From CAYWXK01 sp964462515 (GTDB lineage Bacteria > Planctomycetota > Phycisphaerae > Sedimentisphaerales > Anaerobacaceae): 26,160 nucleotides of DNA. The number at the start of each line of letters is the position of its first letter. Position 1 is the stretch's first letter. The stretch is taken from the NCBI GenBank assembly GCA_964462515.1, contig CAYWXK010000049.1, forward strand, positions 1-26,160. Reading direction: 5' to 3'. The translations under genes were made by a program, and so were the position numbers. Positions 6,555-15,075 of this stretch are shown one piece after another. Below the pieces are notes generated by a model. The model worked only from the letters and a program-made list of their open reading frames with translations, did not search any database and had not been told where the DNA came from.

Positions 6555-9500
6555 ATGAATAAGTTAGTTCGGTTCATACTGGTCGCGGTAGTATGTTTTT
6601 TGCCTTTTGGACAGGGCTGTCAGAAACCGTGGCACGGCCATCTTGGCCGTGTCTTCACGGGCTGGAAGCCCGTGCCACAGGCGGTCAATGAATCTGCCCG
6701 CGATATTCCAGTTGTATATGATGTAGATGTTGTGGTTGTCGGCGGGACATCTGGCGGTGTAGCGGCGGCAGTAGCTGCTGCGCAAAATGGAGCGAAGGTT
6801 TTTCTTGCAGCGGAGCGGCCATATTTAGGTGAGGACATCTGCGGAACATACCGGTTATGGCTTGAGCAAGGCGAAGAACCGAAGACGGAACTTGCTAAGA
6901 AGATTTTTTCACGGTCGCCGGTAACGCCGATGCAGGTAAAAAGGGCGCTGGATGAAGTGCTGCTGGATGCTGGCGTGCAATTTTTATATGGCTGCTATGT
7001 CAGTGACATCCTTTTTGGCAGCAAGGGAGAAATTGCAGGCGTTGTTATTGCGAATCGTTCAGGGCGGCAGGCGGTCAGTGCCAGGGTTATTATCGATGCG
7101 ACAGCGAGGGCAAACATAGCGAGAATGGCAGGGGCTGAATTTGCACCATATCCAGTCGGGCCGCAAACCTTTAAGCGTGTTGTTGTCGGAGGAGAAGTGC
7201 AAACCGGTAGTGACATTGTTGAAATGCGAAAGATGCCGACCACGCTTTCTGTTAAAGGCGGTCTTGAGTGCGAGGTTTTTGAATATACCCTTAAAATTCC
7301 TGTTAAAGATGGCTCGTTTGCATCTTTTGCCCAGGCCGAGCAAATCGCGCGTGACTTAACGTGGAATCGAGAACAACAAGATGCATCAGAGATGCTTTTT
7401 TGTGTGTCGCCCGACCAGATGAAAGGCAAGAAGAGTTTATCCGGTCGGTGGCCTGGCGCAGGAAGGGTTGACTTAGATGTATTCCGACCTGCAGGTATTG
7501 AACGCTTATTTGTGCTCGGTGGTTGTGTGGACGTATCGCGTGAGGCAGCAGAGAAGTTACTACATCCATTGGAACTTATGGAAGCAGGCAGTCGCATTGG
7601 AGCGGCGGCTGCTTTAGAGGCGAAGCAGTCAAAAAAGCCGAGGAAGGTGACATTACGCGGTTTGCCGGCAAGTCCTGTTGCCACAGGGGACATTAAGGAG
7701 AATTTGAGCGGGATACGTGCGGCGCGAGGGAGAGTAGTTACGATTGGCGTTGAGCGGCGGGCCGTGCCTGTGCTTGGGGAATATGACGTTGTCGTTGTCG
7801 GCGGCGGGACGGGCGGTGCACCGGCAGGTATCGCAGCGGCAAGGCAGGGGGCTAAGACACTTGTTGTCGAGTATCTCTACGGCCTCGGCGGCGTCGGCAC
7901 AATGGGTCTTATCAGCAAATACTATTACGGTTACATCAACGGATTTACCAGAGAGGTCGATGAAGGCGTGGCAAGTTTTGCAGACATCGCCGAGAAAAAA
8001 GGCGGGGAGTGGAGTGTCCAGTGGAAGATGGAGTGGTATCGACAGCAGCTTCGCAAGGCAGGTGCGGATATATGGTTTGGCGTGCTTGGATGTGGGGCGT
8101 TCGTTGAAGACGGGCGGGTCAAAGGTGTTGTCGTTGCTACGCCGCAGGGGCGAGGCGTTGTGCTTGCCAAAGTAGTCATCGATTCGACCGGCAATGCTGA
8201 TATTGCTGCTGCGGCGGGCGCTGAATGTGATTATACAAATGGCACAGGAGTGGCGGTCCAGGGGGCAGGACTTCCGCCGCGTCAATTAGGCGCCGGATAT
8301 ACCAATACCGATTGGACATTTATTGATGATTCGGATGTTGTCGATACCTGGCGGGCGTTTGTTGTTGCAAAGGGTAAGTTCAAGAATGCCTACGATTTGG
8401 GCCAGTTGATTGATACGCGGGAGCGCAGGCGCGTGGTGGGTGACTTTGTGATGTCACCACTTGATATTTTGAACTATCGCAAATATCCGGACACGATTGC
8501 GATGGCCAAAAGCAATTTTGATTCGCACGGCTTTACGATACATCCGATATTTTTGCTGCGTCCGCCGGATAGAAAAGAAATGCTTGTCAGTGTGCCGTAT
8601 CGGTGTCTTTTGCCAAAGGGACTCGATGGTATTTTAGTTACGGGACTCGGCGCCAGCAGCCACCGAGATGCGATGCCTGTGATACGAATGCAGGCGGACA
8701 TTCAGAACCAGGGTTATGCGGCTGGAGTTGCAGCGGCGATGGCTGCCAAGAGCGGCAGGGGACTTCGTGATATCGATGTTAATGCGCTTCAGAAACATCT
8801 TGTCGAGAAAGGCAATCTGCCGGAAAGCGTTCTTACTGATAGAGATTCGTTTCCGTTACCTAAGGAGAAAATTGCAGAGGCAGTTGGGCGAGTTGTAAAT
8901 AATTTTGAAGGACTTGAGGTGGTTCTTGCACAGCCGAAAGATGCGATGCCGCTTCTGAGAAGTTCTTACAAGGCTACTACGGACAAGAACGCCAAACTTA
9001 CTTATGCGCATATCCTCGGGATGTTGGGTGATGAGACGGGTGTTGATATGCTGCTGGAGGCTGTCAAGTCCAGCCAGTGGGACAAGGGCTGGAATTTTAC
9101 AGGGATGGGACAATATGGGATGAGCGTTAGTCCGCTCGATAGTCTCATCATTGCTTTGGGATGCTGTGGCGACAAGCGGGCTGCCGGAATTATTGTTGAA
9201 AAGGTTGAGTATCTCGATGACAAAAGCGAGTTTTCGCATTGTCGGGCGGTGGCGATGGCGCTTGGGGAAATTGGAGACAAAACTGCGGCGAGGCCTTTGG
9301 CTGAACTTTTGAAAAAGCCGGGGATAATGGGGCACGCCTTTACAGATATTGAAGATGCTATGCGTCGCACGCCGCCGGACGGCTCGGATACAAAGACAAG
9401 AAATGCATCACTGCGAGAGCTATTTTTAGCGGCAGCTTTGTATCGCTGTGGGGATTACAAAGGTCTTGGTGAAAAAATTCTGAAAGAATATGCACAAGAC

Positions 9501-9575
9501 CTGCGTGCCCATTATGCCCGCCACGCCGGTGCTGTGCTGAAGGAAAAGGCAGGTGGAAAGAGAAGTCATCGTTAA
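6555..9575 (+). CDS. secreted double FAD-dependent oxidoreductase with HEAT-like tail
   Basis: A 1006-residue fusion. Residues 1-22 are a signal peptide ending FGQGC, possibly a lipoprotein signal though not a canonical lipobox. Residues about 55-380 contain a first Rossmann FAD-binding unit (VVVVGGTSGGVAAA). Residues about 410-750 contain a second FAD_oxidored unit (DVVVVGGGTGGAPAG, then YGLGGVGTMGLISKYYYG). The remainder is helical with HEAT-like repeats (LGMLGDETGVDML; MALGEIGDKTAARPL). Relatives occur in planctomycete and Bacteroidota carbohydrate loci; substrates are largely unknown. Residues 26-41 are encoded by an interspersed two-hairpin repeat (6629-6678) read in frame between the signal peptide and the first domain. 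The ATG has GAGGG about ten bases upstream. The gene is 107 bp ahead of the sugar operon and may be co-regulated with it. Confidence 0.87.
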   Translation: MNKLVRFILVAVVCFLPFGQGCQKPWHGHLGRVFTGWKPVPQAVNESARDIPVVYDVDVVVVGGTSGGVAAAVAAAQNGAKVFLAAERPYLGEDICGTYRLWLEQGEEPKTELAKKIFSRSPVTPMQVKRALDEVLLDAGVQFLYGCYVSDILFGSKGEIAGVVIANRSGRQAVSARVIIDATARANIARMAGAEFAPYPVGPQTFKRVVVGGEVQTGSDIVEMRKMPTTLSVKGGLECEVFEYTLKIPVKDGSFASFAQAEQIARDLTWNREQQDASEMLFCVSPDQMKGKKSLSGRWPGAGRVDLDVFRPAGIERLFVLGGCVDVSREAAEKLLHPLELMEAGSRIGAAAALEAKQSKKPRKVTLRGLPASPVATGDIKENLSGIRAARGRVVTIGVERRAVPVLGEYDVVVVGGGTGGAPAGIAAARQGAKTLVVEYLYGLGGVGTMGLISKYYYGYINGFTREVDEGVASFADIAEKKGGEWSVQWKMEWYRQQLRKAGADIWFGVLGCGAFVEDGRVKGVVVATPQGRGVVLAKVVIDSTGNADIAAAAGAECDYTNGTGVAVQGAGLPPRQLGAGYTNTDWTFIDDSDVVDTWRAFVVAKGKFKNAYDLGQLIDTRERRRVVGDFVMSPLDILNYRKYPDTIAMAKSNFDSHGFTIHPIFLLRPPDRKEMLVSVPYRCLLPKGLDGILVTGLGASSHRDAMPVIRMQADIQNQGYAAGVAAAMAAKSGRGLRDIDVNALQKHLVEKGNLPESVLTDRDSFPLPKEKIAEAVGRVVNNFEGLEVVLAQPKDAMPLLRSSYKATTDKNAKLTYAHILGMLGDETGVDMLLEAVKSSQWDKGWNFTGMGQYGMSVSPLDSLIIALGCCGDKRAAGIIVEKVEYLDDKSEFSHCRAVAMALGEIGDKTAARPLAELLKKPGIMGHAFTDIEDAMRRTPPDGSDTKTRNASLRELFLAAALYRCGDYKGLGEKILKEYAQDLRAHYARHAGAVLKEKAGGKRSHR
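6629..6678 (+). repeat. two-hairpin interspersed repeat inside a CDS, copy 1
   Basis: 50 bp with clover-like symmetry. Outer GTGG...CCAC encloses hairpin CACGGCCA-TCT-TGGCCGTG, then TCTT, then hairpin CACGGGCT-GGA-AGCCCGTG. It is read in frame as residues 26-41 of the FAD oxidoreductase. A second copy lies at 16270-16340 in another gene and another frame. Confidence 0.9.
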
Positions 9576-9682
9576 AAAATAGAAAATCCGGATTACTCAA
9601 TTGGACTTTGTGTGGTAATATAAATAACTATTGGATTTTGGAAGCAGAAGGTTAGTTTGATTTAAGACAAGGAGGTATAAAA

Positions 9683-10717
9683 ATGGCAGGAGTATATAGA
9701 TTTACGTTTGGGCCGTGGAATGTCCACGAGGGTGCGGACCCGTTTGGGCCGCCGGTCAGGAAAAGCATCGAGTTTTCTCAAAAGCTGAAGCTGTATAAAA
9801 AGCTGGGCTTTGACGGCGTGCAGTTTCACGATGACGATGCTGTGCCGGGTTTGGATAAGCTCACTGGCCAGCAGATAATCAAAAAGGCAAAAGAGGTTCG
9901 GAAGATGCTGGAGGACGAGGGCCTGGTTGCGGAGTTTGTTGCGCCGAGATTGTGGGAGGATGCGCGGACGATTGACGGGGCTTATACATCCAATGACCCG
10001 GCCAGCCGCAAGTATGCCAGAGAGCGCAGCAGGCGGATGCTTGATATTTGTGATGCACTGGGGACGAAATTGGTTGTTTTATGGTTTGCCCGCGAGGGGA
10101 CATATATCCGCGAGGCAAAAGACAGCACGGTCGCCGTTGAGCGGATTGTTGAGGCACTAAATGATATGCTGGCTTACAATTCTGAAGTCAAGATAGCGAT
10201 TGAGCCAAAGCCGAATGAGCCGATGGACCAGGCGTATATCCCGACAACAGGGCACGCGGTTGCTGTGAGCTTTTTAACAGATGAGCCGGAGCGTGTTGGC
10301 GTCAACATAGAAACCGCTCACGTGGTCCTTGCGGGTCTTGACCCGTCGGATGAGATGGGTTTTGCGCTTGCATATAATAAATTGTTTAGCGTCCACCTTA
10401 ACGACCAGAATGGCCCAAAATTCGATGAGGACAGGAGCTTTGGCGCTATCGACCTGAGAAGGGCGTTCAATCAGGTGCGGATACTCGACCAGCACAACTA
10501 CGGCAAGCGCGGCGAATTTGTGGGACTGGATGTAAAGGCAATACGAACACAGAAACAGGAGGTTGCTACCAAGCATCTGCGGAACAGCAGAGAGATTTTC
10601 CTGCGATTAGTTGAGCTTGTTCGCAGCCTGGACAAAAGTAAGTTAGAGAAGCTCATAAAGCAGCGGGATTACGAAGAAGTGGATATGCTGATTATCGACC
10701 ACCTGATGGGCAGATGA
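9683..10717 (+). CDS. xylose-isomerase (XylA)-family sugar isomerase
   Basis: A 344-residue TIM-barrel enzyme, cytoplasmic, predicted to interconvert an aldose and a ketose using two divalent metals. It matches the actinobacterial-type XylA pattern: FTFGPWNVHEGADPFG at the N-terminus, H49 and D52 in FHDDDAVP, E174 and K176 in IEPKPNEP, E210 and H213 in NIETAH, D241 in VHLNDQNG, D248 and D250 in KFDEDRSFG, and D283 near GLDVK. It is shorter than the usual 380-440 residues, mostly at the C-terminus. The true substrate need not be xylose. A strong AAGGAGG lies just upstream of the ATG. Its stop overlaps the start of the PIG-L gene (ATGA), indicating translational coupling. Confidence 0.85.
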   Translation: MAGVYRFTFGPWNVHEGADPFGPPVRKSIEFSQKLKLYKKLGFDGVQFHDDDAVPGLDKLTGQQIIKKAKEVRKMLEDEGLVAEFVAPRLWEDARTIDGAYTSNDPASRKYARERSRRMLDICDALGTKLVVLWFAREGTYIREAKDSTVAVERIVEALNDMLAYNSEVKIAIEPKPNEPMDQAYIPTTGHAVAVSFLTDEPERVGVNIETAHVVLAGLDPSDEMGFALAYNKLFSVHLNDQNGPKFDEDRSFGAIDLRRAFNQVRILDQHNYGKRGEFVGLDVKAIRTQKQEVATKHLRNSREIFLRLVELVRSLDKSKLEKLIKQRDYEEVDMLIIDHLMGR

Positions 10718-11508
10718 AGCCCGGGCAGCTTTTTGAAAATATGATTGGTAATCGCGATAAAACGGTGTTGAGTTTGGGTGCGCACCCTGATGATGCGGAG
10801 TTTATGTGCGCAGGGACACTGACACTGCTTCATAAGAAGGGCTGGCAGGTTCATATTGCAACGATGACGCCGGGCGATTGCGGCACAGTCGAATACAGCC
10901 GGGAGGAAATCAGCAGGATTCGTAAGGCCGAGGCCACGAAATCGGCGAGCATATTAAAATGCGGCTATTCTTGTCTGGAGTGCGATGATGCTTTTATTAT
11001 GTATGACAGACCCACACTGCTGAAAGCAATTGAGCTTGTGCGGAAGGTTCAGCCTACCATCGTTTTGACGTTGAGTCCATCGGATTATATGGTTGACCAC
11101 GAAATGGCAAGCAAGCTTGCGCAGACGGCGTGTTTTTGCTGCGGTGTTGTAAATATTGAAACGCCTGGTGCCGAGCCTTTTGAGCCGGTGCCGTATCTTT
11201 ATTATACTGATGCCGTCGAAGGGAAAGACAAATTTGGGAACGAGATAGCAGCGAGTATGTTAGTTGATATAACCAGCGTTATGGATACAAAAGAGAAGAT
11301 GCTTTGCTGCCACGAAAGTCAGCGTAACTGGCTTTTGAAGCATCACGGGATGGATGACTACGTTAATGCGATGAAGGCATTAGGCAAAAAAAGAGGCAAG
11401 GAGATTGGCTGCAAGTTTGCCGAGGGCTTCAGGCAGCATTTAGGCCACGCATATCCGCAGGATAATATCCTCAAAGCAGAACTTGGTGACATAGTTTATA
11501 TACAATAA
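10714..11508 (+). CDS. PIG-L/LmbE-family deacetylase
   Basis: A 264-residue zinc-dependent N-deacetylase of the PIG-L (LmbE) family, whose members remove acetyl groups from GlcNAc-type sugars, mycothiol precursors and related compounds. The zinc site is visible: A23-H24-P25-D26-D27 (AHPDD) and H129 in DYMVDHEMA. Length is typical for the family. No signal peptide, so it acts in the cytoplasm. The start codon overlaps the stop of the XylA-like gene by four bases, and the NagB-like gene follows after a 60-bp gap. A deacetylase next to a NagB-like protein points to an N-acetylated amino sugar or sugar derivative as intermediate, but this is inference. Confidence 0.9.
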   Translation: MKPGQLFENMIGNRDKTVLSLGAHPDDAEFMCAGTLTLLHKKGWQVHIATMTPGDCGTVEYSREEISRIRKAEATKSASILKCGYSCLECDDAFIMYDRPTLLKAIELVRKVQPTIVLTLSPSDYMVDHEMASKLAQTACFCCGVVNIETPGAEPFEPVPYLYYTDAVEGKDKFGNEIAASMLVDITSVMDTKEKMLCCHESQRNWLLKHHGMDDYVNAMKALGKKRGKEIGCKFAEGFRQHLGHAYPQDNILKAELGDIVYIQ

Positions 11509-11568
11509 TGAACGGCGGTTCGAAATTTGGACGGCGAACCGCAAGATGCGGGGAAAGGAGAGCAAAAG

Positions 11569-12498
11569 ATGGGCAGGAAAATCAGTATTTTAGCTCCGGA
11601 ATGGTGGGATTATACAACGCTCGATGACCAGATTCTTAACGATGCGGCCAAACTTACCATTGATGATATGGCTGGTTTATCGAGAGAGGGTTTCAAGGTT
11701 GTGTTTTATGATACCATCGAAGAGTTTTATCTTGCGGAGGCGCTGGAATATATTATGGCGTGGAAACAGGCGACAGCCGACAATCCTGTTGGTATTTGCG
11801 GGCCGATAGGACCAACTGAGCAGCTTCCGCTTGTGGCTCGGCTGGTAAATGAACTCCAGTTGAATCTAAAAAATGCACATTTCTGGGGAATGGACGAATG
11901 GTTCAGGGACGGCAAAGAAGTGCCGCGGACGCACCCGTTATCTTTTGCGAAGGCGGATATGGAGCTTTGCTTTGACCGAATTGATAAGAATTTGAGGATG
12001 CCCGCCTCGAACATTCATTTTCCAAAGGCAGATACTAAGGACTATATAAAAAGCTGGGAGGGTGTTCGCTGTGTGGTTATGCAGGGGGGGCAGGGTGAGG
12101 TAAAGCACTGGGCGTTTAATGACCCCGTCAAGCGGGAAGGCAAATATGAACAGCAGCCGCCGACGCCGCAGGAATATCGCCGGCTCACAACGCGCGTTGT
12201 AGATTTGCATCCTGTTACTATTATGCAAAACGCACGCACCAGCGGCGGAGGAGTTGTAACCGGTGTGCCGACAAAAGCGATTACGGTTGGGCCGGTGGAA
12301 ACGTGGAAGGCAGAAAAAGTTTCGATATGGCAGGCGGGGACACACGATAATCCATTCGGGATGAGATTGACGACCCTTATGATAAGTAAAAAAATTGCCG
12401 ACAGTTCTGTGCCGATGTCACTATTGGCGGAACATCCCAACGTCCAGTTCAATTTTTACAGGCCGGCAATAGGAACTTGTGAGGCCCAGATGCATTAA
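11569..12498 (+). CDS. glucosamine-6-phosphate deaminase (NagB)-like protein
   Basis: A 309-residue protein of the NagB/6-phosphogluconolactonase superfamily, which deaminates and isomerises amino-sugar phosphates or hydrolyses sugar lactones. Visible motifs: GICGPIGPTEQLP (75-87) as sugar-phosphate loop, HFWGMDEWF with D109, KHWAFNDP (179-186) matching the GHIAFNEP catalytic segment, and VPTKAITVG (233-241). The Asp two residues before the catalytic His in typical NagB (DGH) is not present; the sequence is GQGEVKH with H180, so chemistry may differ. I chose the ATG at 11569 because GGAG lies eight bases upstream; an in-frame TTG at 11527 has none. It follows the PIG-L deacetylase and precedes the PfkB kinase. 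Confidence 0.82.
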   Translation: MGRKISILAPEWWDYTTLDDQILNDAAKLTIDDMAGLSREGFKVVFYDTIEEFYLAEALEYIMAWKQATADNPVGICGPIGPTEQLPLVARLVNELQLNLKNAHFWGMDEWFRDGKEVPRTHPLSFAKADMELCFDRIDKNLRMPASNIHFPKADTKDYIKSWEGVRCVVMQGGQGEVKHWAFNDPVKREGKYEQQPPTPQEYRRLTTRVVDLHPVTIMQNARTSGGGVVTGVPTKAITVGPVETWKAEKVSIWQAGTHDNPFGMRLTTLMISKKIADSSVPMSLLAEHPNVQFNFYRPAIGTCEAQMH

Positions 12499-12508
12499 GG
12501 TTAAACAA

Positions 12509-12529
12509 CCCCCAGCATAAAGCTGGGGG
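12509..12529 (+). terminator. intergenic hairpin between NagB-like and PfkB genes
   Basis: CCCCCAGC-ATAAA-GCTGGGGG forms a perfect 8-bp GC-rich stem. A run of nine T follows only about 16 bases later, so it is not a canonical intrinsic terminator. It could attenuate transcription, protect the mRNA end, or set different expression of the genes on either side. Confidence 0.45.
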
Positions 12530-12567
12530 CTTAGGGCTAAATAGTTTTTTTTTGGGAAGATGAGGTT

Positions 12568-13884
12568 ATGGCTGTGGATGTGCTGGTTTTGAATACGGCG
12601 GTAACGGACCTGAGGAGGCCGGACTTTGAATTTGCCGATGCGCTGGTTGGTAAAGGGGGACTGGCCAAGTGCAAGACCGAAGATATGCCGAATTACTCTC
12701 AACAGCAGATAAGGGGATGGATAGAGCAGGGTTTTGCAACCGCGGGCGGGCCGGGCAACACAGCACCTCTGATTGCAAGGATCGGCTTAAAGGTGGCAGT
12801 CGGCGTTAATCTCGGCAGGGGGGATTACAATGGCCTGGATGCCCAGGGCAAATTTTTCTATGATGTGATGACCGCTAACGGTATTGATATGTCGGCGACC
12901 TTTATACATCCGAATTTGCCTACGGGAACTACATTTATTCATAGCAGCACAGGACAGGATAGAGGCGGCATCGCATATTTTCCAAACGCCAATAATGATT
13001 TTGATTTCAAGATTTTTCAAAAGGCTGTTGAGAGATTAAAGCCGAAGATAGTCTATTATATGTATTCGGGTTTATCCGACAGGGGCGATGCTAACGGGGG
13101 ACGGGATTTGGCTGAATTTATCAAGTGGTGTCGCAGCAAAGGCGCTATAACAATTGTTGACAGCCATACTTTAACGAGCAACCCACAGGAGCTGATTAAA
13201 TCGGGTAAATCGGTTCAAGAATATCGGCTTTTAGAGCCGCTTTTGCCGGAGGTTGATTTGTTTTTTACATCCTGCGATGAGGCCAAGCTGATTGAAAATA
13301 CCCTTGGGGCTGGGCGCAATTGGGGTCAGTTCAGTGAAGAAGAAAATGATGTGCACTTTCTTGATTTTTTGACCGAGCGGTTCTGGTTCACCCCGTTAGA
13401 AATCCTGGAAAGAGGTAAGAAGATTTCTAACGGGACGATAAGGTTTCTAACGGGGCAAGAGGAAAAAAGGACAAGACTATTTGGCGTTACGGTCAGTAAC
13501 GGCGCTTATGAAAAGCATATTTGTCCGGATGGTGACATTGGCGGGCAGGGCGAAGCCCTGCACCGGATCAAGTCCGCCTGCGGCGGGCCAAATAAAATCG
13601 AATCTCGGTTTATGGCAGGCGAAGTAGTCGATTTGGTTGGGGCAGGGGACTCATTCAGGGCAGGACTTCTTACCTATATTGCGTGCCATTTAGATAAGTT
13701 CAAAGATGGTTCCATAAACTTTGTAGAAGCGGTGCAGATGGGTAATTTGTTTGCGTCACTTTATATAAAAGCGCCGCTTAATGACAGATACGGAAATATA
13801 AAGTCCTACGACAAAATGCTCAAAGTGGTGCGCAGCGAAGTCAATTATCCGAGCTTGCAGGCATTGCAGGATGCACTGAGATAA
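12568..13884 (+). CDS. PfkB-family carbohydrate kinase
   Basis: A 438-residue cytoplasmic ribokinase/PfkB-family sugar kinase. N-terminal features include GPGNTAPLIARIGLKVAVG, the substrate-side Gly-rich region. The C-terminal signature DLVGAGDSFRAG (355-366) holds the catalytic base D361 and the anion hole. At 438 residues it is about 100 longer than typical family members, with extra sequence around 210-330. It phosphorylates an unknown sugar, plausibly the product of the isomerase/deaminase steps encoded upstream. GAGG lies upstream of the ATG. A repeat-derived inverted repeat follows the stop before the DUF4432 gene. Family assignment is secure; substrate is unknown. Confidence 0.88.
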   Translation: MAVDVLVLNTAVTDLRRPDFEFADALVGKGGLAKCKTEDMPNYSQQQIRGWIEQGFATAGGPGNTAPLIARIGLKVAVGVNLGRGDYNGLDAQGKFFYDVMTANGIDMSATFIHPNLPTGTTFIHSSTGQDRGGIAYFPNANNDFDFKIFQKAVERLKPKIVYYMYSGLSDRGDANGGRDLAEFIKWCRSKGAITIVDSHTLTSNPQELIKSGKSVQEYRLLEPLLPEVDLFFTSCDEAKLIENTLGAGRNWGQFSEEENDVHFLDFLTERFWFTPLEILERGKKISNGTIRFLTGQEEKRTRLFGVTVSNGAYEKHICPDGDIGGQGEALHRIKSACGGPNKIESRFMAGEVVDLVGAGDSFRAGLLTYIACHLDKFKDGSINFVEAVQMGNLFASLYIKAPLNDRYGNIKSYDKMLKVVRSEVNYPSLQALQDALR

Positions 13885-13908
13885 TTTTTAGAAAAAGAAA
13901 GGAAAAAA

Positions 13909-13982
13909 TTGCCACGAAGGCACGAGGTCACAAAGAAATTATAAATTAAAAAAAACTTGGTGTCTTTGTGTCTTGGTGGCAA
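13909..13982. repeat. 74-bp inverted interspersed repeat (CCACGAAGG type)
   Basis: An imperfect inverted repeat: left arm starts TTGCCACGAAGGCAC, right arm ends GTGTCTTGGTGGCAA, with an AT-rich centre. It fills most of the gap between the PfkB and DUF4432 genes and ends 15 bases before the latter's ATG. Right-arm relatives occur at 19381-19405 (inside a CDS) and 24519-24539. Confidence 0.75.
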
Positions 13983-13997
13983 AAGAAAGGGATAAAA

Positions 13998-15074
13998 ATG
14001 GCGACAAAGGACCCTGAATTTAACTGGCATAATAAAGTTGGAAACTATGCCCAGATTGGGGGCATTGAGACTTCTGTTTTGGATAACGGCTTGGGCAGGG
14101 GAACACGGATAGCCTGGGTGAATACGGGCGGCGGCCTTCGGTATAAAGTTGTTATCGATAGAGGCCTGGATATTGTCGATGCTTTCTACAATCAATACAG
14201 TCTTGCCTGGCTGAGCGATGCAGGTGTTACTGCACCCCGTCCTGATGCTAATCGGGGGTTGGAGTGGTTATATACTTTTGCCGGCGGATTACTGACAACC
14301 TGCGGGCTAACGCACGTCGGCGGGCCTGAAACGGATGAGTTTGGTGAGCGAGGTCTTCACGGCCGGGTGAGCAACATTCCAGCCGCAGTTGAATCAGTTG
14401 TGCAGCCGAACCTCCTGACGGGGAAGATGGAAATGAGCGTAACTGGAGTAGTGAAGGAGTCTCGTGTATTCGGGCCGAATCTCCAGTTACGGCGGACTAT
14501 ATCGAGTAATCTTGGCGAACCAGCTATTCGAATTCGTGATGTTGTTACCAATGTGGGCAATACTGCGCAGCCAAATATGATACTGTATCATTGTAACTTC
14601 GGCTGGTCGTTGGTTGATGAAGGGACGGAGATTGTGTGGAAGGGTAAGTGCGTGTCACGCGGCCTGGATATGGATAACGCCATATTTAATAGTTCGCACG
14701 ATTTCCGAAAATGCCGGAAGCCTCTTGATAGTCACAGAGGCGGCGGCGAGGCATGCGGGTTTATTGATGTTCTTGCTGATAGAGCGGGGATTTGCACGGT
14801 CGGCCTTTACAACCGTCGGCTCGGCCTTGCCCTTGTTATGAAATATAAGAAAAAGCAGTTGCCGTGCCTTGCAAATTGGCAGCACTGGGGGCCGGGCGAA
14901 TATGTTACGGCGCTGGAGCCGGGGACAAATCCGCCGATTGGCCAGAAAAAAGCAAGAGAGCGCAAAGAGCTGATTTGTATCGCTCCCGGAAAGAGCAGGA
15001 TGTATGAGATGGAAATAACGATTTTGACAGATAAGAAGCCGATAAGCGAATTTCTAAGGAGCGCGGGCCGGTAA
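13998..15074 (+). CDS. DUF4432-family aldose-1-epimerase-like protein
   Basis: A 358-residue protein with the beta-sandwich pattern of DUF4432, a relative of galactose mutarotase (aldose 1-epimerase). Typical segments are visible: VVIDRGLDIVDAFYNQYSLA, FAGGLLTTCGLTHVGGP, GLHGRVSNIPA, MILYHCNFGWSLVDEGTEI and YVTALEPGTNPP. Members probably interconvert sugar anomers or bind sugars. No signal peptide, so cytoplasmic. The ATG at 13998 has AAAGGG close upstream; an in-frame TTG at 13968 lies within the interspersed inverted repeat and is not preferred. The stop is one base from the next ATG, so the two genes are in one transcript. Confidence 0.85.
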   Translation: MATKDPEFNWHNKVGNYAQIGGIETSVLDNGLGRGTRIAWVNTGGGLRYKVVIDRGLDIVDAFYNQYSLAWLSDAGVTAPRPDANRGLEWLYTFAGGLLTTCGLTHVGGPETDEFGERGLHGRVSNIPAAVESVVQPNLLTGKMEMSVTGVVKESRVFGPNLQLRRTISSNLGEPAIRIRDVVTNVGNTAQPNMILYHCNFGWSLVDEGTEIVWKGKCVSRGLDMDNAIFNSSHDFRKCRKPLDSHRGGGEACGFIDVLADRAGICTVGLYNRRLGLALVMKYKKKQLPCLANWQHWGPGEYVTALEPGTNPPIGQKKARERKELICIAPGKSRMYEMEITILTDKKPISEFLRSAGR

Positions 15075-15075
15075 A

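Noticed and set aside
7653..8285. 210-codon minus-strand frame within the FAD oxidoreductase
   Set aside because: Shadow of the GC-rich real gene; Cys/Pro/Arg-rich composition, no family match.
9601..9624. TTGGAC...TATAAA as promoter of the XylA-like gene
   Set aside because: The spacer is only 12 bp, too short for a sigma70 promoter.
11527..11568. TTG start for the NagB-like gene
   Set aside because: No ribosome-binding site, while the ATG at 11569 has GGAG at good spacing.
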